Below are positions 11,476-23,253 of a stretch of DNA of 64,000 nt, piece after piece (within the stretch, counting starts at the first letter, position 1; every line of letters begins with the position of its first letter). The DNA comes from Lunularia cruciata (Eukaryota > Streptophyta > Marchantiopsida > Lunulariales > Lunulariaceae): NCBI GenBank assembly GCA_948567375.1, contig OX419760.1:1302001-1366000 (forward strand), written 5' to 3'. Both the position numbers and the translations under genes were made by a program. The notes beneath the pieces were generated by a model. It saw only the letters and a list, made by a program, of their open reading frames with translations, was not told the origin of the DNA and did not search any database.

Positions 11476-14377
11476 TATGGTACCCACATTTTTTGTTTTT
11501 TTGTATTTATTAGTGTTTAAGAGAAGAAGTAAGCATTGGAAGTCAAATTGCGGACAAAGAATGGACAGAAGTAACTTTGGAGGACATCCGAAGAAGATGA
11601 CATTAGATCCAATGATGGAGGTACTCGAAAGAAGAGCACAACGGAAAAAGTCCAAAGAGCACCATCTTTGGGTTGGAAGGCGTAGACAATATGAAGACTA
11701 TTTAATAGCCTTGGTACATGGCAAGAAAGTACACTTCAAGAAACGGCGAAGGCAGAAGAAACATGTCTTGACAGTGATTGGGATCAACACGCAAAAGAGA
11801 GAAGGTCAAATTTGAAAATGATTGAAGAATGACTGCAATTTGGGGTAATATAAGATTGCAACTGCGTAGGGACAAGTTGAATATGCCAAGTAAATTTCCA
11901 ATCCCTTTAAGTAGTTGTCTTGCAGTAATGCGTGTCCGGAAGCCCATCAAGAGTGAAATTTTCTGCAATCCCAAGGGAATTAGAGTGTCTTGTCCAGGAG
12001 AGGGCATCATTTTTCAGCATTGTATAACAAGAGAGCAGATTATGGCAAAGAAGGTGGCAAATGCGCTAGCGGTGCAAAGTTTCACAATTTGAAGATTAGA
12101 TGTAGTAGCTAGAATTGAAGTCTTGACTAGACTTTGTATTACCTTCTTAGCATGGAACTAGAATTTCAACTTCTTGGGAGTGATGGCAGAAATAGCTGCC
12201 AGTAATTGTGAGGAAGGTCCCGAGGTGGGAGGGAAGAGAGGAAATCTAGCTCAATGGATTGAGTTGGATTGGAGGTAAGTATTGGAGAGAGAAGCAAGAG
12301 TATCCTACGGGGCCAAGTTCAATAGGTAAAGACAAAGAAAGTACAGAAATGATGTCTCTGAAGATACAAAGATCGCAGCTTCGGATGAAGGAGCCGATGA
12401 AAGAGGTGAAGACTCAAGACGAAGACGACAATAAAGATGAAGTAAACTCTGGTGGGATATCGTATTTGACAAAAGTGGTCACACCATTGCTGGAGCTATT
12501 GAAGGAGCACTTGGAAAGTAATTCCCCAAGATCATAGGAAGGGGATGAACAAGTTACAGGTGGTGATGCATTTGCTGAGTAAAGTGAAGGGGTTGCAAGA
12601 GCAACAAGTCCAAAGAAGTGAAGAAATGGAAGAACTTCGGAGAGGGGAAGTCTTGAAGAAGAAGACTTTCACAATGTTACAAGAAAGCTGCGAGGTTAAA
12701 GAAAAAAGAACTGCAAAGGCAAGCCGGAGAATTAAAGGAACAAGCAATGTGGCTGAGCAAGATGAAGGAAGAAGTGAGTGATGTGCACATTGAAAATGTT
12801 CATTTGAAGGCGATGACCATTGTAATGGAGCAGAAGTTGGATAGCTTGAAGAAGAGTGCAGCGGGGAAGGATCAAGCATGGCAGAGGGAGTTAGCAACTA
12901 GGCAGGAAGAAGAGGAATGATTACAAGAGCTCGTCAAAAGCACAGAATTGCAGAGCATGTAGTATGCAAAAGAGAAGAAAATGTTTGTTGTGGAGTACAA
13001 AGATGAGCTAAAGATGTATTGTGACAAATTGAAGGTAGAGCACTCTTGAGGATATGCATCGGAATCAGTGGGAGAAGTTGCGGGGAAGTTGAGAGCAATC
13101 TTAAGCACGGAGGCTGAAGGGAGATTGGAAGAAGCCCGTCTATATAAGTTGAAGTTGCTTGTGCAGGAAACTTGGAAGAGAAAAGCCAAGGATGTGGACA
13201 TGAACATGTTGTTGATTTGATTGAGAGAGCGTGTAGATTGGAAGATGTTAGAAGTAGAAAACAATGTTAGTTTAAGATTAGATTTAGTCAATTTGGAGTT
13301 AGAGAAGATTTGGAATAGTGTGACAACGGAGAAGAAACCCGATGTTGCAGAAGTAGGAATTCAAGTGTCATCGGACTTGGTATTTGACACATTAGAGAAG
13401 AGTGGGTCAGGAGATAAAGAAGTAGATGGAGTAACCTTGAGCTCAATTGTAGTTCCTAGTGTAGAAGTGGTAGAATTAGTGAGGAATTGGTAGAATGAGC
13501 TATACCCAAAGAAGGAGAAATAGTAGGAAGATCATCGGGTTCGGAATCCGATGATGAGGTAGACATCGGATGGGGATAAGTGTCAATTTTGAGATAGAAA
13601 GAGGCAGATATGAAGAGATAGATTGTCAATTGGGATCTGTAGGTAGGAAGAGATGTTAGGAAGCGGTGCATAGGTAGGACAAACTACCATTTGCTTCAGT
13701 ATTTAAAGGGAACATTTGCAGTACAATATTATTTAGTATTCATATTTATGAAGATAGATAAAGAAAAGTGCTGTTCTTAGTGCTTGTCGCTTGAGCTTAA
13801 TTCCAATTGTGAATTCCGTGTTTGTGGTTGTGAGTGTGTGGAGAATTCTAAAGAGCAAGTCAGTATGTCTGTGGATGTTGGATTCTGCAGCCTTGATCTT
13901 CATTCTGTGTGTTTGATCCTGAGTGAAGTGCATCAGAGCAATGCCTTGACAGATCTGAGAGGAATTGTAGTGTTGGTAGTATTCTACATTTGTGAGTGCA
14001 ACACAAAGTTGATGTGAAGCAATTTTGATCAAGGAAGTTGCCTTCAGTGGAGGGGTGGAACACAATTCTAAGGCAAAATTGTTATTTGCAGTGAAGTGCC
14101 GTCTTTGAAAGAATTTGAATCATCATAATCAAGAGTTGTTTGAACAAAATTTGTTATGTTGTGATTATGTGTGTGTGTATTTGTGACAAGTTGTTAAGAT
14201 TGTGAGCTTGTTACTCTCTTCTGGGTGTAGTTTCTACCCAAGAGATTAAAGAAGAAATCAAGAAGAACTACATGTTACTATTTGACTTTGCATTTGACCA
14301 ATTTTGAATTGTATCTGTGCGGGAACAAACCTTACTTACCCGATTACTGCAAAAGTGATATTTGCCGGGTTGTCACA
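11476..14377 (+). mobile_element. Family X solo LTR with internal deletion
   Basis: Begins TATGGTACCCACATTTTTTG and ends GGGTTGTCACA, the X LTR termini. TCATC lies on both sides (11471-11475 and 14378-14382), a 5-bp target duplication inside the MTG methyltransferase domain. It is 2.9 kb against 3.8-4.0 kb for other copies, because about 1 kb is missing near 12270. It carries remnants of the LTR-embedded coding region (11829-13500), including the charged coiled coil, then a TATTTAAA box at 13700-13707. Confidence 0.85.
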
Positions 14378-15224
14378 TCATCTTGTCTTTGGTGGACAAA
14401 TCTCTTACCTAGAGAGGTTTTACAACATGCTATTGATGGGATTCAACAACTAGACCACATCATTGTTGATGACATCTTGGATGTTGGGTGTTAAGTTCAA
14501 ATGGTGGTAGTGGTTGATAGGTCACCTATGGTAATGGTGAACTTAGTTGGATAGCCAGGGCCACTTTTCCCACACTTATGAGTTTCTAAGGCTCCCATGC
14601 TTTTTGAGAGGGAGGTCTTGGATTGGTTTGAGACTCATAGTTACAACAGTTGATGGAGCCCAACGCCAATAAGAGAGAGCGGGCAATGGGTTTTCACACC
14701 AATATTATTGTTGTTCCAGCATTGTTAGAGGCATCCAAACATAAGGTGTTAGGTCAAGCTATGGACCTAAATTTTTTGACCTGGATTGTGAGCCTTGGCA
14801 TGGTAGAGCAACATAAGATGCCCTTGAGAGGTATCACCACTTGGACACTTGTGAGCTCTATGCCTATCATGACAATTTAGGCACATGCTGGGGGTAATGG
14901 ACCGAGTGGACATGGTATTCTTGGGACATAGCCAGTGGCTACTAGAGAGAATGGTCTACTTGGAGTCCATCTAGGTGAGCATGGTCTACTTAGATTACAC
15001 CCTTGGTATACTTGGGATGCAACTAGAGGACATATGGAACTTGCAGCCAGAGTAGAAGGAATTTTTCACACTAAAATTGGGACCTTTAGTGCTTGGAGGC
15101 ATGACATTAATGCTCCCAAGGGCCCAGTGTAGCAGCTAGTCAATATACATTCCATTCCTATGACAATTATAGAGGATACTTGGGAGCCAAATCTTGAACC
15201 CAAGCTTATAGGAGAGGAAAGACA

Positions 15225-15403
15225 AAGAGTTTGGAAGTCTTGAGGAGCTACATGAGTTGTTTTGCCTTCTGTATGAAAGATTTGGGTGCATTGAAAGGAC
15301 ATGATATTTGGGTTGAGTTGACTAGTGATACACCAATTTTCTGATGTCACTATCAATATAGTAACATATAGAGAGCATTAATCCAAAGTTAGAGTAGTGA
15401 CAT
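15225..15403 (+). pseudogene. MTG copy 1 start of reverse transcriptase
   Basis: Aligns with 43920-44090 of copy 2, the N-terminal part of RT. Similarity ends abruptly near 15403 at the junction with copia gag. Confidence 0.65.
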
Positions 15404-15429
15404 AGTCAATCTTTTCAATTGTTCATGGT

Positions 15430-16360
15430 ACTCAAGTCAAGCCCACCTCAATGGCTACTCTACTTGAGTGGGAGCATAAGAATCTTGTTGCTCTTGAAGC
15501 AATAACTTCAACATTAACTCTTGAATTTATTCCTACCATCAATAGGCATATGTTTGCAGACAAAACATGGATTTAACTACCATGTATGAAGGTACTGATG
15601 ATGTTACAATCATGTACCTATTTGAGACTTTGATGAATTTGAAGATGCATGAAGACACCAATGTAACAAAATATATTACTAATTTTTGTGGAGTCCTCAA
15701 CTAGTTAGCTACGATGAACAACCCAATCAATGACCAATACACTAAACTTCATTTGATGAGATCCATACCTCCTAGTTTCAAGTATTTTCTATAATCATTG
15801 CAAACAAAAAATACACTACATCTCTCTGATGTCATTACTCTTCTTCTTCAAGGAGAGATCGATATGAAGCATGAAGATTTTGTAGAGCAAACAACTGCTT
15901 TAGCAATCACACAAGGCTCTACATCTTCTTACCAAAACAAAGGTAAAGGCAATGGAGCTGGAAAAATGAATCTCATGTGTTTTCTGGTCAGAATCCTTTT
16001 AACAAATCTTATGGTCACAATCCTTCCCCTAGTCAGAACTCTTTCAACAGATCTTGTGATCAAAATCCTTCTCCTAATCAAAACTCTTATAAGAGATCTT
16101 CCAGTCAAAATCAAAAATATTTCTCTACATCTTCTGGAAGAAATTCCTTCAGACCTTCTATCATCTATCACTACTGCTCAAAGAAGGGATGTCACATCAA
16201 AGACTATTGCAAGCGCATTGCTGATGCAAAGGAGAAAGGAGGCAAGGAACACCATCACTCCAATGCTTCTACAACTCCCCTTCCTTTGTATAATGTTGAT
16301 GTTGTTCCTGCAGTCACTCAAGACAAGCAATGGTACATTGACACTACTGCTTCTTAGCAC
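15430..16360 (+). pseudogene. Copia gag with zinc-knuckle region
   Basis: Contains the UBN2-like gag region, an Asn/Ser-rich stretch and a YCSKKG-type zinc-knuckle area near 16170-16210. It then leads into the protease start (QWYIDTTAS, 16330-16356). Confidence 0.75.
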
Positions 16361-17640
16361 ATGACCTACCCATGGACCTGTTTCTTGGTCTATGAAGCAT
16401 ACTCACCACCTAAATAAGTTTACTTGGCTGATGGTTCCAATATTGCTATTCTAGACCACCATGGGAAATTTTTTGTCAAGCTTGCTTGTTCAAGGAACTC
16501 ATACATGCTAGAAGATGTTTTATATGTTCCTTTGCTGAACAAGAATCTCTATTCAACACTTCAGTTGAGCAAGTCACATAGATCGTTTCAGTTAAAGGAA
16601 ACTAGCATTTTCCTTCATGATGATTTGCCAAATCTGATTGCATCCTATCCTAGATTGGACAACTTTTGGCTTCTAGGAGAGTCGATTCAGCAACCTCAAG
16701 ATGCTGGAGTCTCTACATCAACTTAGTCTTAGTCATCTCAAGCTGCTGCAATCTCTATTCCAACCAAGCATACATCTACTATAACTTCCCTATGACATCA
16801 ACAACTTGAGTACATCAGCAAGAAACAACTTCAACTTTTACAAGCCAAGATCTGGTTGCTGTGATAGATCGGATCCATCCTACTTTGTTTCCTGTTTGCT
16901 CACCTTGTCTCCATGGCAAGCAAACTCAAATTCCCTTAACTCACAAAGGAGCTACCAGAGCCACTGTTCCATTGGCTCTCATTCATTTTGATGTTTGTGG
17001 ACCTATCTCTTCTGCTACCTACATTGGTTACAAATACTTTGTGACATTTATTGATGATTACACAAGGTACACATTCTTGTATCTACTCAAGTTCAAACAT
17101 GAAGTTTTTACTTATTTTCAAGAATATGTGACCTTTCTATAGACTCAACTCAATCCAAAGGTTTGGGTGCTGCGCTCAAACAATGGTGGTGAATACAACT
17201 CTGTAGATTTTCACCTTTTTTGCAAAGGCAAAGGAATCATGTTCCAGTTCAACATTCCACATACTCCTCGGCAAAATGGTGTTGCTGAGAGAAAGAACAG
17301 AACATTGGTGGAAGCAGTCCACACTATGTTATTTGAGTATGGAATCCCCAAGCCTTACGAGGGACAGGCACTACAAAACACCAACTTTCTGCAAAATCAA
17401 AGTCCTACCAAAGCCATGTCTTGCAAAGTCACACCCTTCCAACTCTGGTTTGGTTATAAACCTAATCTATCCCTCCTTTGCATTTTTGGGTGCATTGCTA
17501 ATGCACATGTTCCATCTTCTTCCAGATCTAAACTCAATTCTAAGTCTTCCAAGTGTATTATCCTTGGCTATAGTCAGGATAGTAAAGCTTACAAACTACA
17601 GAAGATATCCAATAACTCCATTTTTTTGTCAAGAGATGTT
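16331..17640 (+). pseudogene. Copia protease and integrase
   Basis: The W-x-D-T protease motif is followed by integrase. Visible are the PCLHGKQTQIP segment, DVCGPI, FIDDYTRYTFLYLL and the NGVAERKNRTLVE segment with the last catalytic glutamate. Order and motifs are diagnostic of copia. Confidence 0.85.
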
Positions 17641-18099
17641 CTATTTCAAGAACATACTTATGCTCATGAACATAAACAGTTTTCTAACACTCAGGATGGT
17701 CAACTAGATTTCATCTGTGATCCGACAATTTTCTCAGTCTACCCACAGTCTAACAATCTATCTCCACCAACTCCTACTTTGTCTCAGTCACCTCCTATCC
17801 ACAACCTAACTGCTCCAACAATTCCGTCTCCATTACCTTCGTCACTACAATCATTACCTCTAGTTCTGGTACTCCACAGAGGTCCTCAAGATCCTCTACC
17901 ATTGTTTACACAAGGAGGCCAAAACCTCAACCTTCTCCAGATGCTGTCAAGCACCTTCTATACGTCAAGGCACTAGGGTGCTACTGCACTCAAGTTCAAA
18001 CGTATGATGCACTATTGGAGTCTGCTAATGCACTAAGCGTGCATCTTTCTGCATCTCTGACCCTGATCTTGACACATATGAAGCTGCTATCACTAGACT

Positions 18100-19630
18100 T
18101 GATCCCAATAAATGGTTTGAGGCTATTCAAGATGAACTTCAGTCCATGGAGAACAATCAAACATGGGTCATCACCGAGTTACCAACAGGTCGCAAGGTAG
18201 TCACATGAAAGTGGATTTTTAAGAAGAAATACAATGCACAAGGCTTGATTCAAAGGTACAATGCTAGACTTGTTGCTTGTGGGTTTCTCTCAAGTTCCAT
18301 GTATTGACTACACAAAGACCTATTCTCATGTTGTCAAATTGACAATGATTAGCGTGCTGCTTGCTTACTCAGCTCAGAATGATTTGGAAGTGCATGCTCT
18401 TGATGTCAAAATAGCTTTTCTCAATGGCACATTGACTGAGAAAATATACATGCACATTCCTCCTAGCTTGCTGAATCCTGACCAGCACAAGCAGCAACAA
18501 GCCAATAAACAAGGGCAATTGGTTTTACAGCTCTACAAGGCTTTGTATGGTCTCAAACTGTCTGACGGTGGTATCACAAGTTTGATCAATCCTTACTAGG
18601 TTTGGGATTTGAGCGCACTGGAGCTGATTCTAATCTCTATACTTTCCATTCTGGTTTTCATTTTGTCATCTTACCTCTCTATGTAAATGACTGCATCCTT
18701 GCCAGCAATAATCTTTCTCTTCTCTCTGTCAAAGAGTCTCTTAAACAAGGTTTTGAGATGACTGATCTAGGAGAGATTAATCATTGTCTTCAGTTGCAAG
18801 TCACAAGAGACAGAAAACAAAGAAAGATCAGTCTATCTCAAGAGAGGTATTTAAGAGAAATTCTTACTCATTTTCATATGCAAGACTGTAAACTTGTTTA
18901 CAATCCTGTAGAGTCAAGAGTGAGATTAAGTCTTCAGGATTGTCCAAAAACTGATCAAGAGAGAGAGAGAGAGTATATGAAGACAGTACCTTACCAATCT
19001 GCAGTGGGGAGTTTGATGTGGGCCATGGTCAGCACCATGCCTGATCTGGCTTATGCTGTCAGTTCAGTTGCCAAGTATATGGCAAATCCTGGCCTGAACC
19101 ATTGAAAGGCTGTCAAAAGGATTTTCCGGTATATCCAAGGTACACTGTCACAGGGCCTAACTTACAGTGTATCTAGTACTCCCATTCATGGGTATTCCGA
19201 CTCAGATTGGGGAGGAGATCAAGACACAAGAAGATTTACAAGAGGATACTGCTTTATCTTCTGTAATGCAGCTGTCTGTTGGTCAAGCAAAAGGCAAGCT
19301 TCTGTTTCTTTATCCAGCACTGAAGCTTAATGCATGGGCTTGTCAAAGGCATCTGCTCAAGCAGTATGGCTTAAGCGCTTGTTAAGTGACCTGGGTTTTC
19401 CTGGAGAAACAATGAAGCTGTACTGTGACAGGTACAGCGAAATTGATCTTGTTACTCCAACAAAGCCGCATGAGAGAACAAAGCACATAGACATCAGATC
19501 CCACTTTGTTAGAGAAAAGGTGGAAGACAAAAAGATCTCTATTTTACGGGCGGACACCAGAGATAATACTGCATATATTTTTACTAAGGGATTGACTAGA
19601 GACTGCATACAAGGTTTTGTCATTCACTAG
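18100..19630 (+). pseudogene. Copia reverse transcriptase and RNase H
   Basis: Shows DVKIAFLNGTL, LYKALYGLK, the active-site LYVNDCILASNN segment, then SSVAKYMANPG and the RNase H end with KHIDIRSHFVREKV. These are standard copia landmarks, ending about 45 bp before the purine tract. Confidence 0.85.
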
Positions 19631-19812
19631 GAGTTATAGATAATTGACAATTACAAAATGTCCCTTAAGGGAGAGTGTTAGATATAATGAAACATTTTGT
19701 GCTTTGTGTTCATACGTTGGATTACTGTTCACTATTACTGTTCACATATTACTGTTCAGATGTTAGACTACTTAGGTAACTAACGTGCATAAGTTACTTT
19801 AAAGTCAGTTAC

Positions 19813-20086
19813 GTTAGTTACCCAGGCACAACTTTTGTTCCTCTCGAGCTTGCCCATGTACCTATATAATCCCAGTTCTGGGATTATCTGTTGTTCTTTC
19901 GATCCCCTGTTTACATCACATTTTCTCACATAAAGCAGACGGAAGTTAAGTTAGTTACCCAGGCACAGCTCTTGTTCCTCTCGAGCTTGCCCATGTACCT
20001 ATATAAATACCAGATCTGGGATTACCTGTTGTTCTATCGATCCCCTGTTTACATCACATTTTCTCACATAAAGCAGACAGAACGTC
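19813..20086 (+). repeat. 137-bp tandem duplication in the copia LTR promoter
   Basis: Two head-to-tail units (19813-19949 and 19950-20086), each running from GTTAGTTACCCAGGCAC through the TATA box to TAAAGCAGACGGA or its variant. The promoter and likely start region are therefore doubled. Confidence 0.85.
19863..20007 (+). promoter_or_regulatory. Paired TATA boxes of the copia LTR
   Basis: TATATAA at 19863-19869 and TATATAAA at 20000-20007, in equivalent positions of the two tandem units. Confidence 0.6.
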
Positions 20087-20292
20087 TCCGCCCAAACTGT
20101 TGTTGTCCAGCCTCCAAATCAAGACCGGGCAACCGGCTCAATAATTCAGATCTAATCTGAAGACTACAAGGGAGCACTGTCATTCTTCCCACTATGATCA
20201 ATTCACAGACAATGAATTAGATCTCCTCCTCAAAGAAGAATGTCCAAGCAGAACTTTGATGGTGACCGTCTAATGGTCGTAGCTGAGGTTAC

Positions 20293-20364
20293 AAGATTCG
20301 AAGGTTTGGGAGATACTTCAACGAAGTAGGAATCGTCTCAGCAATGTTGTTGTGTTCCAAATGT
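20293..20364 (-). other. 72-nt LRR exon 2 of the receptor fragment
   Basis: Exactly 72 nt between an ACGGAG acceptor and a GTAACC donor, in the same phase as the upstream LRR exon. It encodes LEHNNIAETIPTSLKYL followed by PNLRIL, a textbook plant LRR repeat. Confidence 0.7.
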
Positions 20365-20529
20365 CTCCGTTCAAGACATCGAATACTAATTACTTTGCTC
20401 AGAAGATGTACTAGCAGTTTTCTATATTCTCTAGACATCCATTCATCCGGTGTGCTGAGCTAAAAGTATACTGCAATGGGTGATTAGATTCAAGAAATGA
20501 ATAAGAGTAAGGATGAACTGGGAACCCAC

Positions 20530-20601
20530 ATATCCTGCAATTTAGAAAGATCTCCTTTCTCCCTAGGTATGGAACCCAAAATCTGCTGACTTGCATGGTT
20601 C
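20530..20601 (-). other. 72-nt LRR exon 1 of the receptor fragment
   Basis: After a TTTGTTACAG acceptor the exon is exactly 72 nt and ends before GTGGGTTC. It encodes QQILGSIPREKGDLSKLQ, a plant LRR of the xGxIPxxxGxLxxLQ pattern. Confidence 0.65.
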
Positions 20602-20929
20602 CTGTAACAAAGTAAACAAGACCAAGTTACTAAGAATGGACAAACAGATAAAAACTGAACATATCAGAAATGTGCAACTTGATATAAATCAATACTCTAT
20701 TGCAACTCAAAATTGCATAGAAAATACCGTAAGGAAATGCCTAAAGATCTGTACTTTCGCATGAGAATCGAGTACGGAGAACTTAAAGGACCGTAATCCT
20801 TTGTTTCGAGTCACAGGAGGTCCAGTTATGAGGTACAGGAAAGAATGGATCTCCAGCCCAAGCACTGACCTCAAGGCTCTTTCCGCTAGCATTCATTGAA
20901 AAACTGAAGAAAACGGACATTACACTGCA

Positions 20930-21673
20930 AATTTGTTCGGTGAAAGAATAAATTTCGTGATCACCTGCCATATTCACAATTAAGAATATTCCTGTAGCAT
21001 CTAGATAATATCTTTTATTACTCATACAGGACAAATTTGTCAGGAGGATACTGTCTGCAATTCTTGTAAATCAAGGGTTTCAGTTCAGGTGCCACAGATA
21101 ATGCTGACTTGCAGTGATAAAGTTGCGAGTCGAATTAAGTGGGGAGCTTATCAGAACAGTTCTGGAGCTTCTTCTAGATCTTCTTACTCTTATCAACAGA
21201 TTATAGAAGTTATCAGGACTTTAAAGAACTTTATTTCATGGTTGAACACAAGTATAAGAAACTGGGCAGGACAATGTCAACAGTACTTGAGGCCTGGTCC
21301 TGTAGTTGACATAATACCCTATCACTACAAATATTCTGCATCTTTTGAGTTGCAGTCAGGCTTTGGTTCTGAGAAGTGAGTCAATTTTGAACATATTGAA
21401 GGCCACTCTCTTATCTTCAGTATGGGTTATTTTGGCCGATGTGAACTCTACTGTTGGTAAACCAGATTTTAAACACTTTTATGCACAGATCAGGTTCTAA
21501 ATAAATTTTTTACTTCGTCAAGAGAGATTAGCAATACTTGACGAGAAGAAAGGGGGTGATAAAAACGTACCATCTGAATAGTCTGTGACGGTGTTGTTCA
21601 GGCGTGCGATTTCGTGATATTAGTTCAAAATTGGGTTTGTTTGGGACCAAGGTTGCTTTGTGTAATGCATCTG
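20930..21673 (-). other. Probable intron sequence of the receptor fragment
   Basis: Lies between the malectin-like exon and the linker exon. No convincing coding similarity was seen on either strand; the plus-strand open frame at 21089-21379 has no recognisable domain. Confidence 0.4.
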
Positions 21674-22060
21674 TCACGATAATAAAGCAGCTTTAGTCCC
21701 AGACAAACCCAACTTAGGAGGCCCATCGTTCACCCGGACGCTAATGCCACAAGTATTTGAATCCGAGGTGATAGGGTTTAAAATCCTGAAGTCTTTGAAG
21801 TAAAATTCGGCGAAAAACCTACTACTACTGTTCGACAGTAAGACTCCCGGGATGGAGATAGTAGCGGCCTCTACGACGTCCATCATGACTTTGGTTGGTG
21901 GAATCTAATACTCCATGCGATCAACTCGGACTGGTGGTCACTAGACTGGTGGTATTTTCAGTGACATAAACCTTGAGACAATGTTACCAATCAACTAGCA
22001 CAATCTAGAGGAGAGAACCACGCTCTGTCGTAAGGATCGTTTGAGCACCTAATTTTGTAT

Positions 22061-23248
22061 TAGCTAGAAGACCATTCAGACATGACTTTATACTTTATTT
22101 ACTAATCCACTCCACAAAAAAAGAATTTGTAAAAGCAGAAAAGGCCAAGTAGTATTCGAAGAAAAAGGAATACAAAATGCTAAGAAGTGTAAAAGGGGAT
22201 GATGTAGAACTACGGTCTCCCACTAAGGGAAAGGAAACAATATAATCTGCTTTTGAACATTGTGATGTAGGTGTCCGATGGTATCCCTGAAAATAGAGAG
22301 GAAAGGTTCTAGATGTCATTATGAAGCTCCAATGCTAGAGACTCTGTTGTCTAAAACATGAGCATTGCTAGAGAAATAGCAAAAGTTATTCGCTTTTGGA
22401 AGAACTTGTTGACCTCCTGAGGAAGACCTTAGAACTGGTGATGAAGATGCCCAAAAATCTCTACAACCAAAAGTCCGAAGGTATAAGCGGAGAGTCATTG
22501 TACATAATGGTCCACCTTCCTCCTAGTAGCAATGATTGTTGTTATTCTTGCTTGAACACAAGCTTGTGCTAATGACTCTGCTCATAAGGGTTTGCAACTA
22601 CCACATCACACAAGTATATCATCCATCCATGAATGAGACTATATCTACTTTCACATGTTGAGGAGATGGTCTTGATAGATCCAACAAGATTGCTCATTCT
22701 ATACTTGGGACCATGTAGATTGTAAGATTTGTGCCACTATTTCTCAAATGGTATCATAAACTCTGGTATACTCTCTACCTATGCCACATTGTAAAATGCG
22801 TATACTATGTACCATGATTGGTCTCGTAGTCCTAGAAGTGCAAGATGTGGTAAATTCAAATGTAGGTAGAGTGCCATAGTAAACTACTCTAATATGAAGT
22901 GAAAGTACTCAATCAATGAGGAAGCATGGAGCCAAGTTTTGGAGCCTTTTTCTTCACAAGAGAAAATCCTAATTCCATCAAGTAAATGCTCATCAATGAT
23001 GATACTAGCAAGGATGTGAGTTGCATACACTTACGTAGTTGTCTTGGAGGCTAGTGATACAAATTCAATAAATATAGGGAGTGCTTCCCATATAGGGCTT
23101 GGTAATAAGTCATGAATCAAACAAAGATTTGACTAGAAATCATAATTGCTTGAACCCACTATTATGATAGGTACCAAAACAAAAGGGCAACCATGGTATA
23201 AGAACCTATCTTATAGGAGGAGAACCACTAGAGCTCATAAGTGTATGC
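22061..23248. other. Unassigned sequence left of the Y element
   Basis: No domain, repeat terminus or RNA gene recognised. It may hold upstream receptor-gene sequence or an old unrecognised repeat. Its right edge is the TAAAT target site of the Y element. Confidence 0.4.
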
Positions 23249-23253
23249 TAAAT

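Larger units (their letters stand above)
10196..14790 (+). pseudogene. MTG copy 1 DNA methyltransferase domain, split by two solo LTRs
   Basis: Pieces at 10196-10295, 10987-11475 and 14378-14790 align with the methyltransferase domain of copy 2 (42528-43490). The first holds the motif I region, the second the WPCQGHTRAG motif IV region at about 11218-11250, and the last the C-terminal motifs VIII to X. Two later insertions, Z (10296-10986) and X (11476-14377), separate them. Finding the domain in two MTG copies of different age shows it belongs to the family and is not a chance insertion in one copy. Confidence 0.8.
3519..15403 (+). mobile_element. MTG copy 1: methyltransferase-encoding Ty3/gypsy element, 3'-truncated
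   Basis: The left end starts TGTCATGCCATTTG, matching the left end of MTG copy 2 at 38683. The order is terminal repeat A1, leader, gag with zinc knuckles, protease, DNA methyltransferase domain and the start of reverse transcriptase. It stops near 15403, where a 5'-truncated copia begins, so RNase H, integrase and the right end are absent. Three later solo LTRs interrupt it (8361-9065, 10296-10986, 11476-14377). It is much more decayed than copy 2, with many differences and many interruptions of the reading frames. Relative to copy 2 it has about 730 bp more in the leader near 4053-4790 and about 930 bp more near 4900-5830. Confidence 0.85.
15404..20155 (+). mobile_element. Ty1/copia element, 5'-truncated
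   Basis: Order gag, protease, integrase, reverse transcriptase, RNase H and 3' LTR, the copia order. There is no 5' LTR or primer site: the 5' edge is a direct junction with MTG RT sequence. A purine tract (TAAGGGAGAG, 19666-19675) precedes the LTR. The pol is better preserved than the left-edge copia pieces but is broken in several places. The right LTR edge near 20155 is approximate and adjoins host gene sequence. Confidence 0.85.
19676..20155 (+). repeat. Copia 3' LTR
   Basis: Starts TGTTAGATATAATG just after the purine tract. It holds two TATA boxes because of an internal 137-bp tandem duplication. The 3' end is set near ATCTAATCTGA, close to the inverse of TGTTAGAT, but is not exact. 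Confidence 0.65.
20293..22060 (-). pseudogene. Malectin-like/LRR receptor(-like kinase) gene fragment
   Basis: Minus-strand exon pieces in the order of plant malectin-like LRR receptors (LRR-I/RLP4 type). The malectin-like part has DPYDRAWFSP at about 22013-22040, then MMDVVEAATIS and RFFAEFYFKDF down to 21674. A linker exon (about 20924-20790, after a TTTGCAG acceptor) has AWAGDPFFPVPHNW and TSCDSKQRITVL, the conserved block before the LRRs. Two 72-nt LRR exons follow (20530-20601 and 20293-20364). Such proteins sense cell-wall or peptide signals at the plasma membrane. The transmembrane and kinase parts, the N-terminal end and the promoter are not in the window, and the copia LTR lies where the gene should go on. 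Unsplit open frames are short and some in-frame interruption is likely, so it is treated as a gene fragment. Confidence 0.6.

Noticed and set aside
15929-16171. Arg-rich minus-strand open frame, also mirrored at 431-724
   Set aside because: Antisense of copia gag; low-complexity shadow of the Ser/Asn-rich stretch.
21089-21379. Plus-strand open frame of 96 codons near the receptor fragment
   Set aside because: No recognisable domain; it lies in what looks like an intron of the minus-strand receptor gene.
22095-22319. Minus-strand open frame that might be an upstream receptor exon
   Set aside because: No malectin-like motif or signal-peptide pattern could be seen, and the composition looks non-coding.
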